Below are positions 42,273 to 51,511 of a stretch of 64,000 nucleotides of DNA, in pieces. Every line of letters begins with the position of its first letter. Within the stretch, counting starts at the first letter, position 1. Both the position numbers and the translations under genes were made by a program. The stretch is from Kiloniella sp. EL199. GTDB taxonomy: Bacteria; Pseudomonadota; Alphaproteobacteria; Kiloniellales; Kiloniellaceae. The notes under the pieces were generated by a model. It did no database searches, was not told the DNA's origin, and saw only the letters and a list, made by a program, of their open reading frames with translations. The DNA lies in assembly GCF_900313065.1 (NCBI RefSeq), contig NZ_OMPU01000005.1:10224-74223 (forward strand). Reading direction: 5' to 3'.

Positions 42273-43058
42273 CTATTCAGTAAGCTTTTTATGCACATGC
42301 TCCAGAGCTTGATTCCAGGCGGTAAACCCCTGTTGTTTTTTCAGGAGATTCAGACCTTCAAGGGTAAAGGTTCCTTCTGTCGCAATTTCACGGGTGATGT
42401 CGGCGAGCTTTTGATCTTCTTTTTGCAACGCGTAAGCGGTTGCACCTCTTATATTGTGTAAAATGACATTTCTAGCCTTGTCATGAGGAAGGCCTTTTTC
42501 TTCCAGCCAGTTTGTCATTGTTCCAAAAAACTCATAGAGCCATCCATTCATACAGGATGTGGTTAAAGCCAGATCGAAATCATGCTCGGAATCAAAGCTG
42601 ATTGGTGTGCCTGTAAAGTTTGCAAGCTTTTCCACCTGTGGATTGGGAGGGTAGATGGGAACAACACCTTCACCTGCTTCGATACTACAGACCGGGATCA
42701 TTCGTATAAGTGTTTTGGGTAAGTGGTTTGCTGCTGCATAATGTTCTGTGATGGTTTTGCCAGCAACGGCGGTGATCACAATCTGATGGTCCCGAAAGGT
42801 TAGCGCTTCCAACAAACCGGATAGCTGCTCGGGCCTGACAGAGAGAAGAACAATATCGGATTTATCTATAAGATCCTGATTATCCTTTGCGATCAAGCAA
42901 CGATGTCTCTGTGAAAGCCGCTCCGCAGTTTTGGTATTTCTTGGTGATAGATAAATTTCTCCCTCATACCCACCGTTCCTTAGGGAGCTTGTGAAATAAG
43001 AGGCGAAATATCCAACGCCCAAAATACCAAGCACAGGGTTTGTTATATCTTTGGTCAT
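42273..43058 (-). CDS. ProC-like NAD(P)-dependent oxidoreductase
   Basis: 261 residues. A Rossmann N-terminus (VLGILGVGYFASYFTSSL) and SDIVLLSVRPEQL match the pyrroline-5-carboxylate reductase superfamily, and VITAVAGKTI and RMIPVCSIEAGEGVVPI follow in the right places. The P5CR signature (PGGTT-type) is replaced by TEGTFTLEGL, so it is probably not a true proline-synthesis enzyme but a paralogue acting on another imine or keto acid. It is divergent from the M20 peptidase gene across 276 bases. Confidence 0.72.
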   Translation of the reverse strand: MTKDITNPVLGILGVGYFASYFTSSLRNGGYEGEIYLSPRNTKTAERLSQRHRCLIAKDNQDLIDKSDIVLLSVRPEQLSGLLEALTFRDHQIVITAVAGKTITEHYAAANHLPKTLIRMIPVCSIEAGEGVVPIYPPNPQVEKLANFTGTPISFDSEHDFDLALTTSCMNGWLYEFFGTMTNWLEEKGLPHDKARNVILHNIRGATAYALQKEDQKLADITREIATEGTFTLEGLNLLKKQQGFTAWNQALEHVHKKLTE

Positions 43059-43334
43059 CCAGTTATTTCTCTCTGCAAGTGTCTGGTCATATCTTTTGTA
43101 AATCCAGATGACTGTAAGCGGATTAATCTTGTTTGCCTATTATAGAATTCGCGGAATATCTTTCGGAAACACAACTTGCCTAGTCGAGTTAGGTTCTGTT
43201 AGCTTGATGCAACTGTTCTTCCCGTTATTTCGTGCTCTCTGAATATTAGATAGATGATTACAGGATGTTTTGGCGGGACCCAACGTGCCTTGTTGGGGCT
43301 AACAAATAAAAACTAAAACGCTAGGAGCATAAGA
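43059..43334. other. Divergent intergenic region between ProC-like and M20 genes
   Basis: 276 bases without a gene. It must hold promoters for both genes. A TATTATAG-like -10 is visible near 43140. A CCCAAC/GTTGGG hairpin lies about 43280-43300, just ahead of the M20 ribosome site AGGAG (43323-43327), but without a T-run. No operator is convincing. Confidence 0.3.
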
Positions 43335-44726
43335 ATGAGCGCTCTGGATCAAGTGTTGTCCCACGTGGACGATCATCTGGAAGAATCTATCGACAGATTG
43401 TTTGAGCTTGTCAGAATTGAAAGTATTTCAACAGACCCTGCCTACAAAGCAGAATGCCAGAAAGCGGCAGAATGGTTAGAGCGCGAACTCACAGAGCTTC
43501 AATTCGATGCATCTGTGCGACCAACCCCCGGTCACCCAATGGTCGTTGCCCATACGCCGGATCAGGATACTGGACCACATGTACTGTTTTACGGGCATTA
43601 TGATGTTCAGCCTGTTGACCCGTTGGAACTATGGGATAACCCACCTTTTGAACCGACAGTCAAGGAATTACCCGATGGCAGTAAAGAACTGACAGGTCGC
43701 GGTACGTCGGATGACAAGGGACAGCTTTTGACCTTTGTTGAAGCTTGTCGCGCCTGGCGTGCTGTAACAGGTAAGTTACCTTTGAATGCGTCGATGATTC
43801 TGGAGGGCGAAGAAGAAACAGGTAGCCCAAGTCTGGACGATTTCCTCGCGACACACAAAGATGAACTAAAGGCCGATCTGGCGCTGGTCTGCGATACCGG
43901 CATGTGGGACAAGAATACGCCCGCGATTACAGTTCGCCTTCGTGGAATGATGAAAGAGAACCTTGTGATCAAAGCTGCTGATCGTGATTTGCATTCTGGC
44001 GGTTATGGCTCTGCAGCGCGAAATCCGTTACATGTTTTGTCCAAGATTATTGCTGATCTTCGTGATGACAAGGGGCGCGTTCAAATCCTTGGGTTTTATG
44101 ATGGTGTTGGCGAACTGCCTGCAGATATCAAAAAACAATGGGACGAGTTGGGTTTTGATAGCAAAGAATTTTTGGGTGAGGTCGGGCTTTCGGTGCCTGC
44201 TGGGGAAGAGGGCTATTCTGTTCTTGAGCAACTGACGTCTCGTCCAACCTGCGAAGTAAATGGTATTTGGGGCGGATATAATGGTGAAGGCTCCAAAACA
44301 GTTATTCCGGCCGAAGCGAATGCCAAGTTCACTTTCCGTTTAGTGGATCAGCAAGAGCCAGCCAAAATTCGTGAGGCATTCCGTAGTTTTATTGAAGCTC
44401 GTTTACCTGCTGATTGTTCGGTTGAATATGAAACCGTCGGGGGAGAGTTTGGTCCCTTGGTTGTGGATACGGATATGCCTGAGACACAAAAAGTGATCAA
44501 AGCGCTTTCTGATGAATGGAATAAAGAAGCAGCCTTGATCGGGTCTGGTGGCTCTATTCCTATTACAACTGAATTCCGTCGCGTATTGGGGATGGAAACT
44601 CTTTTGGTTGGTTTTGCGTTGGAAGATGATCGTATTCATAGCCCCAACGAGAAATATGACCTTAAAAGTTTTCACAAAGGAATACGATCCTGGGTGCGAA
44701 TTATTGCGGCACTGGGCAATTCATAA
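43335..44726 (+). CDS. M20-family metallo-dipeptidase
   Basis: 463 residues. The di-zinc site residues are seen as FYGHYDVQP (His88, Asp90), GRGTSDDKGQ (bridging Asp), ILEGEEETGS (general-base Glu pair), and a late SGGSIPITTEF block. An inserted dimerisation domain starts near PAITVRLRGMMKENLVIKA. It is a cytosolic hydrolase of dipeptides or related amides, close to the carnosinase-like M20F group. A clear AGGAG precedes the ATG and a strong terminator follows the stop. Confidence 0.9.
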   Translation: MSALDQVLSHVDDHLEESIDRLFELVRIESISTDPAYKAECQKAAEWLERELTELQFDASVRPTPGHPMVVAHTPDQDTGPHVLFYGHYDVQPVDPLELWDNPPFEPTVKELPDGSKELTGRGTSDDKGQLLTFVEACRAWRAVTGKLPLNASMILEGEEETGSPSLDDFLATHKDELKADLALVCDTGMWDKNTPAITVRLRGMMKENLVIKAADRDLHSGGYGSAARNPLHVLSKIIADLRDDKGRVQILGFYDGVGELPADIKKQWDELGFDSKEFLGEVGLSVPAGEEGYSVLEQLTSRPTCEVNGIWGGYNGEGSKTVIPAEANAKFTFRLVDQQEPAKIREAFRSFIEARLPADCSVEYETVGGEFGPLVVDTDMPETQKVIKALSDEWNKEAALIGSGGSIPITTEFRRVLGMETLLVGFALEDDRIHSPNEKYDLKSFHKGIRSWVRIIAALGNS

Positions 44727-44736
44727 GATGACAATG

Positions 44737-44759
44737 GGGCGGCTGATTAGCCGCCCTTT
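44737..44759 (+). terminator. Rho-independent terminator after the M20 dipeptidase
   Basis: GGGCGGCT, a 4-base loop GATT, then AGCCGCCC form a perfect 8-bp GC-rich stem followed by TTT. It lies 10 bases after the stop and between convergent genes, so it may also serve the YeiH gene. Confidence 0.8.
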
Positions 44760-44782
44760 CGTTACTCGTTGCGTAAGCCTTT

Positions 44783-45790
44783 TTAGTGTATCAGATAGAT
44801 ACTGCCTATAATCAGGCCGGCAATAATTAAGGTTTCAACCACAACTAGTATCAGGGCTTGGTGCCCAATTTGCAGAACATCGCGTAAAGATGTTTTTAGG
44901 CCGACTGCTGCAATTGCTGTGATGAGGCACCAGCGAGAGAGTTCTGAGAGTTGCGTAATTAAAAAGTCTGACAACAATCCTGTTGAGCGCAATCCCGTGA
45001 AGACGATGAAGCCGATTAAAAACAGCGGGGGCAAATAGGCCTTCATCTTATTTGGATTTGATTGTTTGAATAGTGTTGTGACAAAAAGTGTAATTGGAAC
45101 AAGAAGGGCAACACGAAATAGCTTGGCCACAGTGGCGGCGTCGCCTGCTTCGGGAGAGATTGAATAACCAGCCCCAACAACCTGCGCAACATCGTGAATA
45201 GTACCACCGATAAAGAAGCCTGATTCTTCCGGTGTCATTTCCATCCATAAGGCAAGGGGTGGATATAAAATCATGGCCAGAGTGGATAGTGTTGTTACTG
45301 CAACGACAGCAAAGAGTGTTGAGCGTTCTTTATTCGGGGAGTTCGGCATTGCCGCAGAAATTGCAAGAGCTGCTGATGCGCCGCAGATTGCTGTCGCCCC
45401 ACCAGTTAATAATCCAAATCTTTTATCAAATCCAAAAAAACGAGCCAGCAAAACACCGGATATGATGGTGATAATGACTGCAACCACCAGAATACTGGTT
45501 GAGCTAAGACCTAGCTGTGTGATTTGGTCCAGACCTATTCGTACACCCAAAAGAGCAACGCCGATACGCAAGACAGATTTACTGGTGAATTCAATACCTG
45601 GCTTGGCCGATGATCCTTCGATAAGAGAATTGAGGCTCATGCCAAAAAGCAGAGCATAGAGAAGGGTGGGGCCGCCATGGTGATCAGATATAAAGGTGGC
45701 GGCAAAAGCCAAAATGACGGCCAGCATAACACCGGGTAGTAGCGATTTTAGATGGGCGTACTTTTTAGCCCCCAAAACGAGAACAGGCAT
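44783..45790 (-). CDS. YeiH/UPF0324-family membrane transporter (putative sulfate exporter)
   Basis: About 335 residues, mostly hydrophobic, with roughly ten membrane helices. Family landmarks are LLYALLFGMSLNSL, LLGVRIGLDQI, LTGGATAICGASAALAIS and GGTIHDVAQVVGAGY. Members are annotated as putative sulfate exporters, some linked to taurine or sulfoacetate breakdown; that substrate is not shown here. ATG 45790 gives a start immediately before the first helix region; a TTG at 45802 adds four residues. It is convergent with the M20 gene. Confidence 0.85.
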   Translation of the reverse strand: MPVLVLGAKKYAHLKSLLPGVMLAVILAFAATFISDHHGGPTLLYALLFGMSLNSLIEGSSAKPGIEFTSKSVLRIGVALLGVRIGLDQITQLGLSSTSILVVAVIITIISGVLLARFFGFDKRFGLLTGGATAICGASAALAISAAMPNSPNKERSTLFAVVAVTTLSTLAMILYPPLALWMEMTPEESGFFIGGTIHDVAQVVGAGYSISPEAGDAATVAKLFRVALLVPITLFVTTLFKQSNPNKMKAYLPPLFLIGFIVFTGLRSTGLLSDFLITQLSELSRWCLITAIAAVGLKTSLRDVLQIGHQALILVVVETLIIAGLIIGSIYLIH

Positions 45791-45976
45791 TGTTTTGCTC
45801 AATATGTCTTTGGTGATTGCATTGCGCTGAAGACGCGACGTGTATTGGCGAAGATCCTAGAGGAATATCAACCTGAAATCTCAAAAAAAATTATCTTTTA
45901 AGCAAAACTAATGACAGAGCATGCGTTTTATTAAACAGACGCCATAATTATGAAGATTGCTGTAGGATAAAAAATA

Positions 45977-46246
45977 TTAGGCGCGTTCTGTTTCCGTGTT
46001 TTCAATTAGTGTGTCTTGTTTTGCCTGATGCCGCATACGGTTTTGAACCATTCGATCATAGAGTTTTGTAACCAATTGGCTGCCTGTCTTTTCAAAAGCG
46101 CCAGGAATAAAGGCATGACAGAGGCAGACAAAAAAACCAATACACATATTAAATGAAAAATACAGAGCCTGCCCCATGTGCTCAAAATAGGTTTCGTTCA
46201 CCGATTGAGGATGGTTGATAAAAAGGTTGTCGATAATTTTTTTCAT
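45977..46246 (-). CDS. DUF6356-family small membrane protein
   Basis: 89 residues. The opening HPQSVNETYFEHMGQALYFS and GFFVCLCHAFIPGAFEKTGS match the small DUF6356 proteins common in alphaproteobacteria. One central hydrophobic segment suggests a single membrane span or pair of half-spans, with a charged tail. Function is unknown. It is divergent from the Lrp-type regulator gene across about 130 bases; a 174-base gap towards the YeiH gene shows no feature. Confidence 0.7.
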   Translation of the reverse strand: MKKIIDNLFINHPQSVNETYFEHMGQALYFSFNMCIGFFVCLCHAFIPGAFEKTGSQLVTKLYDRMVQNRMRHQAKQDTLIENTETERA

Positions 46247-46379
46247 TTAATTCACCAAGATTTAGTTATTTTTTTTGCCTCTTTCTTTTAGTATAAATCA
46301 ACATTGCAGATAATTTTTTCTCATTTTACGTGGTAATGTGATTTGATATTGAGAAAATATCCCAACAAAGAGAGTTTTG

Positions 46380-46844
46380 ATGAAGCTAGATGATATTGAT
46401 TTAAGAATTTTGAAAGAACTCCAACGTGATGCCAGTCGTCCGGCATCGGAAATTGCTGAACTGGTCAATCTGTCGACTAACGCTTGCTGGCGGCGCATAA
46501 AGTTGCTGCAGGAATCCGGTGTTATAAAAAAGCAGGTCGCGTTGGTTGATCCGACGATGGTGGGGAAGGAATTAACGGTTTTTGTTGAGTTGAGGACGGC
46601 GCATCACGGAGATGGTTGGCTGGAAAATTTTTCCGAAGGTATCAGCAGGATTGATGAGGTTGTCGAATTCCATCGTCTTAATGGAAATGTGGATTACCTC
46701 TTGAAAATTCTGGTATCCAGTATCGAAGATTATGACCGGGTTTATAAGAAGATTATTCGAACGGCGCCACTGCATGATGTGACGTCTTACTTTTCTATGG
46801 AAAAGATCAAAGAAACCACAGAGGTGCCACTGGATAAAAGATAA
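46380..46844 (+). CDS. Lrp/AsnC-family transcriptional regulator
   Basis: 154 residues. The N-terminal winged helix (LDDIDLRILKELQRDASRPASEI, with recognition region LSTNACWRRIKLLQESGVI) is followed by the RAM/AsnC ligand domain (ELTVFVELRTAHHGDGW, GNVDYLLKILVSSIEDYDRV). These bind amino acids and control local transport or catabolic genes. The FAD oxidoreductase, LysE exporter and aminotransferase that follow are likely targets. ATG 46380 has AGAGAG ahead of it; the preceding TTG is disregarded. Confidence 0.87.
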   Translation: MKLDDIDLRILKELQRDASRPASEIAELVNLSTNACWRRIKLLQESGVIKKQVALVDPTMVGKELTVFVELRTAHHGDGWLENFSEGISRIDEVVEFHRLNGNVDYLLKILVSSIEDYDRVYKKIIRTAPLHDVTSYFSMEKIKETTEVPLDKR

Positions 46845-46977
46845 GTGTACGAAGGAAAAATCGCGTTATTTTGCAGTGAGATCCCGTTTTCAACTTCCTA
46901 AGTATTCATCGTCATGACAGCATGTTGTCTGTCTATGAATTCTATCTTCTTTCCTCTCTTCGTGCAGAGCCGTGACC

Positions 46978-48279
46978 ATGACTGGATCTGAAAATTTTAC
47001 GCATCAACCCTTTTGGTGGACAGATGCTCGTTTCCAACCAGACAATTACGTTCAATCAGACTTGCCGCCACAAAAGGCCGATGTTGTCATCATTGGCGCT
47101 GGATATACCGGACTTTCTGCAGCACTTACGCTGGCGCGTGCGGGACGGTCAGTTGTGGTTTTGGAGGCAGAGCGTCCGGGGTGGGGCTGTTCGGCACGAA
47201 ACGGCGGGCTGTTGGGGCCTAGTTTTCATAAACTCGGGCTTAAGGGGCTAGAGCATGCCTACGGAAAAGAAAAAGCACGCGCCATCATGCTTGAAAGTCT
47301 GGACTGTATGCGATCCTTGATTTCTTTTGTCGAAAAGGAAGAAATTGACTGTGAAGTGGTAATGCGCGGACGGTTCAGAGGTGCCGTTCGACCTACACAT
47401 TATGACAATCTCGCCCGACAAGTAGAGATCATGCAAAGAGACCTTGGTCTCAATGCACATATGGTACCTAAATCTGAGCAACATGATGAAATAGGATCTG
47501 ACCTTTATCATGGTGGGGCTGTTTATGAAGACGACGGAACACTACAGCCTGCATTATTGTTGCAAGGGCTTTTGCGAAAAGTCACTGAAGCTGGAGCCAG
47601 GATATATGGCGGACAGGCGGTACAGGATATTTCTGGTTCGGAAGGCAAGTTAACCGTTAGCACAAAAAATCATTCTTTGATCGTGCGTGACATTATCGTG
47701 GCAACAAATGGTTATACACCTAAAAATCTACAATGGTTCCGTCGACGTCTTATTCCGATCCGTTCTGCCGTAACTGCAACGGAAGAGTTGCCCCCGGAAA
47801 AAATTCTCGAATTATCGCCTAAATCAAGAGGCCATGGTGATACACATCGACTGGTTTTTTATTACCGTCCATCAGCTGATGGAAAGCGAATGATTTTTGG
47901 CGGTCGGGCTAAAGACCTTAAGGATAATCCACAAGAATACGTTACTTATCTTAGAAACGCGATGCGACGGATATATCCGCAGTTACAATCGGTGAGGATT
48001 GAATACGCCTGGTCCGGAGTTGTGGCCTATACCTTTGATCATACACCCCATGTCGGGAAAGTTGACGGTGTGCATTATGCCATGGGGTATTGTGGATCGG
48101 GTGTTGGACGTGCCGTTTATTTTGGTCGGAAAACAGCCTTGAAAGTGTTGGGCGATCCAGAGGGGCGAACTGAACTGGATGATCTGCCTTTTGAAGGTCG
48201 TCCCCTTTATACGGGGTCTCCCTGGTTTATGCCTTTCATGATTCGTTGGCATGCTTTCGCGGACAGGATGGGATGGTAG
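46978..48279 (+). CDS. FAD-dependent amine/amino-acid oxidoreductase (DAO family, PuuB-like)
   Basis: About 433 residues. The FAD-binding motif is DVVIIGAGYTGLSAALTLARAG, followed by ECSARNGG-like GCSARNGGLLG, which is typical of gamma-glutamylputrescine oxidase-like enzymes. The C-terminal EYAWSGVVAYTFDHTPHVGK and YCGSGVGRA close the FAD site. It oxidises a secondary amine or amino acid. GTG 46972 and ATG 46978 are both in frame with no clear ribosome site; ATG is preferred. It probably belongs functionally with the neighbouring Lrp regulator. Confidence 0.82.
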   Translation: MTGSENFTHQPFWWTDARFQPDNYVQSDLPPQKADVVIIGAGYTGLSAALTLARAGRSVVVLEAERPGWGCSARNGGLLGPSFHKLGLKGLEHAYGKEKARAIMLESLDCMRSLISFVEKEEIDCEVVMRGRFRGAVRPTHYDNLARQVEIMQRDLGLNAHMVPKSEQHDEIGSDLYHGGAVYEDDGTLQPALLLQGLLRKVTEAGARIYGGQAVQDISGSEGKLTVSTKNHSLIVRDIIVATNGYTPKNLQWFRRRLIPIRSAVTATEELPPEKILELSPKSRGHGDTHRLVFYYRPSADGKRMIFGGRAKDLKDNPQEYVTYLRNAMRRIYPQLQSVRIEYAWSGVVAYTFDHTPHVGKVDGVHYAMGYCGSGVGRAVYFGRKTALKVLGDPEGRTELDDLPFEGRPLYTGSPWFMPFMIRWHAFADRMGW

Positions 48280-48280
48280 C

Positions 48281-48901
48281 TTACCTTTGGGCCGAAGCGA
48301 GCAGGGCACCAAAGCTGACAAAAGTAACGCCAAGCACACGTCGAACAAGGCGAATACGTTTCACACTACTCATGAAATTCTTTAACCGACCGCCCATCAA
48401 GGCAATTGTCAGGTGATTCAAAAAGCACAGGATTGCATAGGTTGCAGATAAGACTGTCGCCTGAAATAAGGCAGAGCCTTCTGTGCTCATAAAGGGAGGA
48501 AACAGGGCAAGAATAACAACGATCGCCTTTGGGTTGGTAAGCGATACAATCAAGGCAGTTGAAAAGAGCTTATGTTTTTGAGGGGGAAGTGTGTTTTGAC
48601 CTTCTTCTACCAGGCCGCTTTTATCTCTCCAGGTTTTAATACCGAGCCAGATGAGATAGGCAGCGCCAATAAATTTCAGAACTGTAAATGCCAGCGCTGA
48701 TGTTTCCATAATCGTACCCAAACCCAAAGCTGCTCCAAAGCCGAGAATAAATAAACCCAGTGCATTACCTGTTGCTGACCAGATCGTTGCGCGTCCCCCA
48801 AACTTGAGTGTGTTGGAAAGGGCCAGAAATACTGCTGGGCCGGGGCTGATTGCAGGCGCAAGGCTAACGGCAATAAAAAGAAGCCAAACTTCTAATGTCA
48901 T
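48281..48901 (-). CDS. LysE/RhtB-family amino-acid exporter
   Basis: About 206 residues with the family opening LEVWLLFIAVSLAPAISPGP, where the SPGP motif is highly conserved, GLGTIMETSALAFTVLKFIGAAYLIWLGI, and SLTNPKAIVVILALFPPF. Six membrane helices are expected. It exports amino acids or derivatives, perhaps preventing build-up of substrate for the adjacent oxidase. A TTG 69 bases upstream gives a basic N-terminal extension without family match; ATG 48901 is used. It is convergent with the oxidase gene, one base between. Confidence 0.85.
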   Translation of the reverse strand: MTLEVWLLFIAVSLAPAISPGPAVFLALSNTLKFGGRATIWSATGNALGLFILGFGAALGLGTIMETSALAFTVLKFIGAAYLIWLGIKTWRDKSGLVEEGQNTLPPQKHKLFSTALIVSLTNPKAIVVILALFPPFMSTEGSALFQATVLSATYAILCFLNHLTIALMGGRLKNFMSSVKRIRLVRRVLGVTFVSFGALLASAQR

Positions 48902-49098
48902 GGGAAAACTCAATTTAGGGATGTTATTGATTAGGTATAAGATCCTGCGCTTCTTTTTTAATTCGTGCAAGTTTGTTGAAAGAAAAAGATGATTTTTGCG
49001 TTTTCGTCACAATTCCTAGTCCGAATTGATCCTTTTTGTCCTGTCGCTGTTTGCGTAATCTCAGGGAAATTTATTTTAAGATACTGCTTAAGGATTTA

Positions 49099-50268
49099 AT
49101 GATGGCTGGTCGTAATTCACTTTTCATCCCCGGACCAACAAATATGCCGGAACGTATTCGCTTGGCGATGGATGTAAATACGGAAGATCACCGCGCTATG
49201 TCTGCACCAGATTTCATGGTGCCCTTGTTTGAAGATCTGAAGAAAATCTTCCGGACAGACAAAGGTGAAGTGATTGTTTTTCCTTCATCCGGGACAGGTG
49301 GATGGGAGGCGGCTATTACCAATACTCTTTCTCCGGGTGATAAAGTGCTTACAGCCCGTTTCGGGCAGTTTTCAAGTCTGTGGATTGATTCGTGTCGGGC
49401 GCTTGGCATTGAGGTTGAAGATATTGATGTGCCGTGGGGTGAGGGTGCCCCCGCGGGACAAATAGCTGAACGTCTGGCTGCAGATACACAGCGTGAAATC
49501 AAAGGAGTTATTGTTTGCCACAATGAAACGGCGACAGGTGTCACATCCGATATCAAGGGGGTTCGTGATGCTTTGGACGCCTGTGATCATCCGGCGTTGC
49601 TGTATGTAGATGGGATCAGCTCGATTGGGGCCATTAAGTTTGAAATGGATGACTGGGGCGTTGACCTTGCCGTCGCTGGTTCACAAAAGGGTTTCATGTT
49701 GCCGACGGGTCTCGGCATCATTGGTGTGAGCCAAAAGGCCCTCCAAGCTGGTGAAACAGCATCCTGTCCGCGATTTTATTTTGATTTCAGGCTGATGATT
49801 AATCAAACCCGCACCGGCCTAGGGCCCTATACACCCGCTATGGGACTCTTGAGAGGTTTGCGTGCTTCTGTTGATGTCTTGTTGGAAGAGGGCATGGAAA
49901 ACGTGTGGCAAAGACATCATCGTTTGGCAGAGGGGGTCAGGCAGGCTGTTGCAGCATGGGGATTGTCAACTTGTGCGAAAACGGCTGTATGGCAATCAGA
50001 CACCGTTACGGGGGTTATGGTCCCTGAAGGGATTGATGGACAGGAAATTGTGAAACGGGCCTATCAGAATTATAACCTTTCTCTCGGCGGTGGACTTGCC
50101 CAGGTTGCAGGAAAGCTATTTCGGATCGGACATCTTGGCGATTTGAACGAATGCATGTTGTTTAGCGCGCTTGGCGGTGCCGAGATGGTTATGCGTGATC
50201 TTGGAATGGACATTGAGCCTGGTAAAGGTGTCGGGGCTGCTATTGAATATTGGCATAAAAATAAATAG
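49099..50268 (+). CDS. Serine-glyoxylate/alanine-glyoxylate-type aminotransferase (class V)
   Basis: 389 residues from ATG 49099 (ATG 49102 also possible), with AAGGA at 49090-49094. Family landmarks: FIPGPTNMPERIRLAM at the N-terminus, VFPSSGTGGWEAAI around the phosphate site, YVDGISSIGA, and the PLP lysine in VAGSQKGFMLPTG. It moves the amino group of serine (or alanine or aspartate) to glyoxylate. Followed by a GlxA-type regulator that probably controls it. An in-frame TTG further upstream is rejected. Confidence 0.88.
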   Translation: MMAGRNSLFIPGPTNMPERIRLAMDVNTEDHRAMSAPDFMVPLFEDLKKIFRTDKGEVIVFPSSGTGGWEAAITNTLSPGDKVLTARFGQFSSLWIDSCRALGIEVEDIDVPWGEGAPAGQIAERLAADTQREIKGVIVCHNETATGVTSDIKGVRDALDACDHPALLYVDGISSIGAIKFEMDDWGVDLAVAGSQKGFMLPTGLGIIGVSQKALQAGETASCPRFYFDFRLMINQTRTGLGPYTPAMGLLRGLRASVDVLLEEGMENVWQRHHRLAEGVRQAVAAWGLSTCAKTAVWQSDTVTGVMVPEGIDGQEIVKRAYQNYNLSLGGGLAQVAGKLFRIGHLGDLNECMLFSALGGAEMVMRDLGMDIEPGKGVGAAIEYWHKNK

Positions 50269-50289
50269 CCTAATAACGCATCTGGTTAC

Positions 50290-50318
50290 GAAAGGCTGTC
50301 TGCTTCAGGTGGCCTTTC
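50290..50318 (+). terminator. Possible weak terminator after the aminotransferase
   Basis: GAAAGGC and GCCTTTC form a 7-bp stem around a 15-base loop, followed by only TT. It lies 22 bases after the stop and ahead of a gap before the regulator gene. The poor T-run makes it uncertain. Confidence 0.35.
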
Positions 50319-50432
50319 TTGCTTCTGCTATTGAAACCTCGGAAAAGGCCGCTTAGAAGAGATGCATGTCGTTTTATGTGAAAAGCGACAGAATTCAGTC
50401 ATTCATACCTGACATTCATAAGAGAGAATAAA

Positions 50433-51416
50433 ATGTTTCCAGAACCCAAAGAAGGCAAGACCCGATGTGTTGGCTTTTTGCTCTTGCCGGGGTTTTCAAT
50501 GAATTCTTTTACCTTTGCGATGGAGCCTTTACGCGTCGCAAATAAAGTTGCGCGTGAAGAACTTTATGACTGTCCGGTTTTTTCTCTGGATGGAAAGAAT
50601 GTTGAGGCGTCGAATGGATTGCGTTTGGAAGTGCAGGGGGATTTGGCCTCTGCGAGTGAACCTGAAAATATTATTCTCTGTGGGGGCCATAATATATCCG
50701 GCTTTGACGCTAGCGACTTTATGCCATGGTTAAGAGCTGTGGGGCGTCAGGGCAGGATGATTGGCGCGCTTTATACGGCATCATATTATTTGGCTAAGGC
50801 AGGGTTGGTTGATAAAACCAAATGTGCGGTTCATTGGGAATATTTGTCGGCTTTCAAGGAAACATTTCCAGAAATTGAAACATCCAACGAACTGTTCGAG
50901 GTTAGTGCAAAGGGCTTTACCTGTGTTGGGGGGACCGCTGGTCTGGATATGATGTTGAACTTTATCTCTGACCTGCACGGTTTTGAGTTGGCGAGAATGG
51001 TTGCGGATCAGTTTGTGCACGAGCGTATTAGGGATCGGCGTGAATTTCAGTACTTTGGCCTTTCCGCACGGTACTCTATTCAGGATCAACGTTTATTGCG
51101 GGTGATCCAAATTATGGAAGATCATTTAGAAGAGCCTTTGAGCCTTGAGGAGCTGTCCAAGATCGCGGGGTCATCGCGCCGTCAGTTGGAACGCATGTTC
51201 AGCAAGCAGTTTAATAAATCTCCGGCTAGATATTATAGCGAATTGAGGCTCTATCGGTCACGACAGTTGATCATGCAAACCAAGATGCGAATTATCGAGG
51301 TTGCCCTGGCTTGTGGGTACAATTCATCTGCGCATTTCTCACGCTGTTATCGCAATTTCTTTGGTTGTACACCGCTTTCAGAACGTAAGCTGCCAAGCCA
51401 AAACCAGAAGTTATAA
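50433..51416 (+). CDS. GlxA-family (DJ-1/PfpI plus AraC) transcriptional regulator
   Basis: 327 residues. Residues ~12-190 form a DJ-1/PfpI-like domain (GFLLLPGFSMNSFTFAMEPL, LCGGHNISGFD) in which the usual nucleophile cysteine position reads YTASYYLAKAG, so it is a sensor rather than an enzyme. Residues ~215-325 form an AraC-type double HTH (LSLEELSKIAGSSRRQLERM, ACGYNSSAHFSRCYRNFFG). Relatives (GbdR, ArgR-type) activate catabolism of betaines, arginine or similar compounds. The adjacent class-V aminotransferase is the likely target. Confidence 0.87.
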   Translation: MFPEPKEGKTRCVGFLLLPGFSMNSFTFAMEPLRVANKVAREELYDCPVFSLDGKNVEASNGLRLEVQGDLASASEPENIILCGGHNISGFDASDFMPWLRAVGRQGRMIGALYTASYYLAKAGLVDKTKCAVHWEYLSAFKETFPEIETSNELFEVSAKGFTCVGGTAGLDMMLNFISDLHGFELARMVADQFVHERIRDRREFQYFGLSARYSIQDQRLLRVIQIMEDHLEEPLSLEELSKIAGSSRRQLERMFSKQFNKSPARYYSELRLYRSRQLIMQTKMRIIEVALACGYNSSAHFSRCYRNFFGCTPLSERKLPSQNQKL

Positions 51417-51511
51417 TCAGTATTATTATAACTACGTAATTTTACGCTGATCCAATTTTTGCCTTTTTTCGCTTATACTGTTCCTCAACGAACAAGAGAT
51501 GAGGTTATGTT

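Noticed and set aside
51409-51433. An AT-only 9-bp hairpin at the end of the GlxA-type gene as a terminator
   Set aside because: The stem is almost all A/T, overlaps the stop codon and lacks a T-run.
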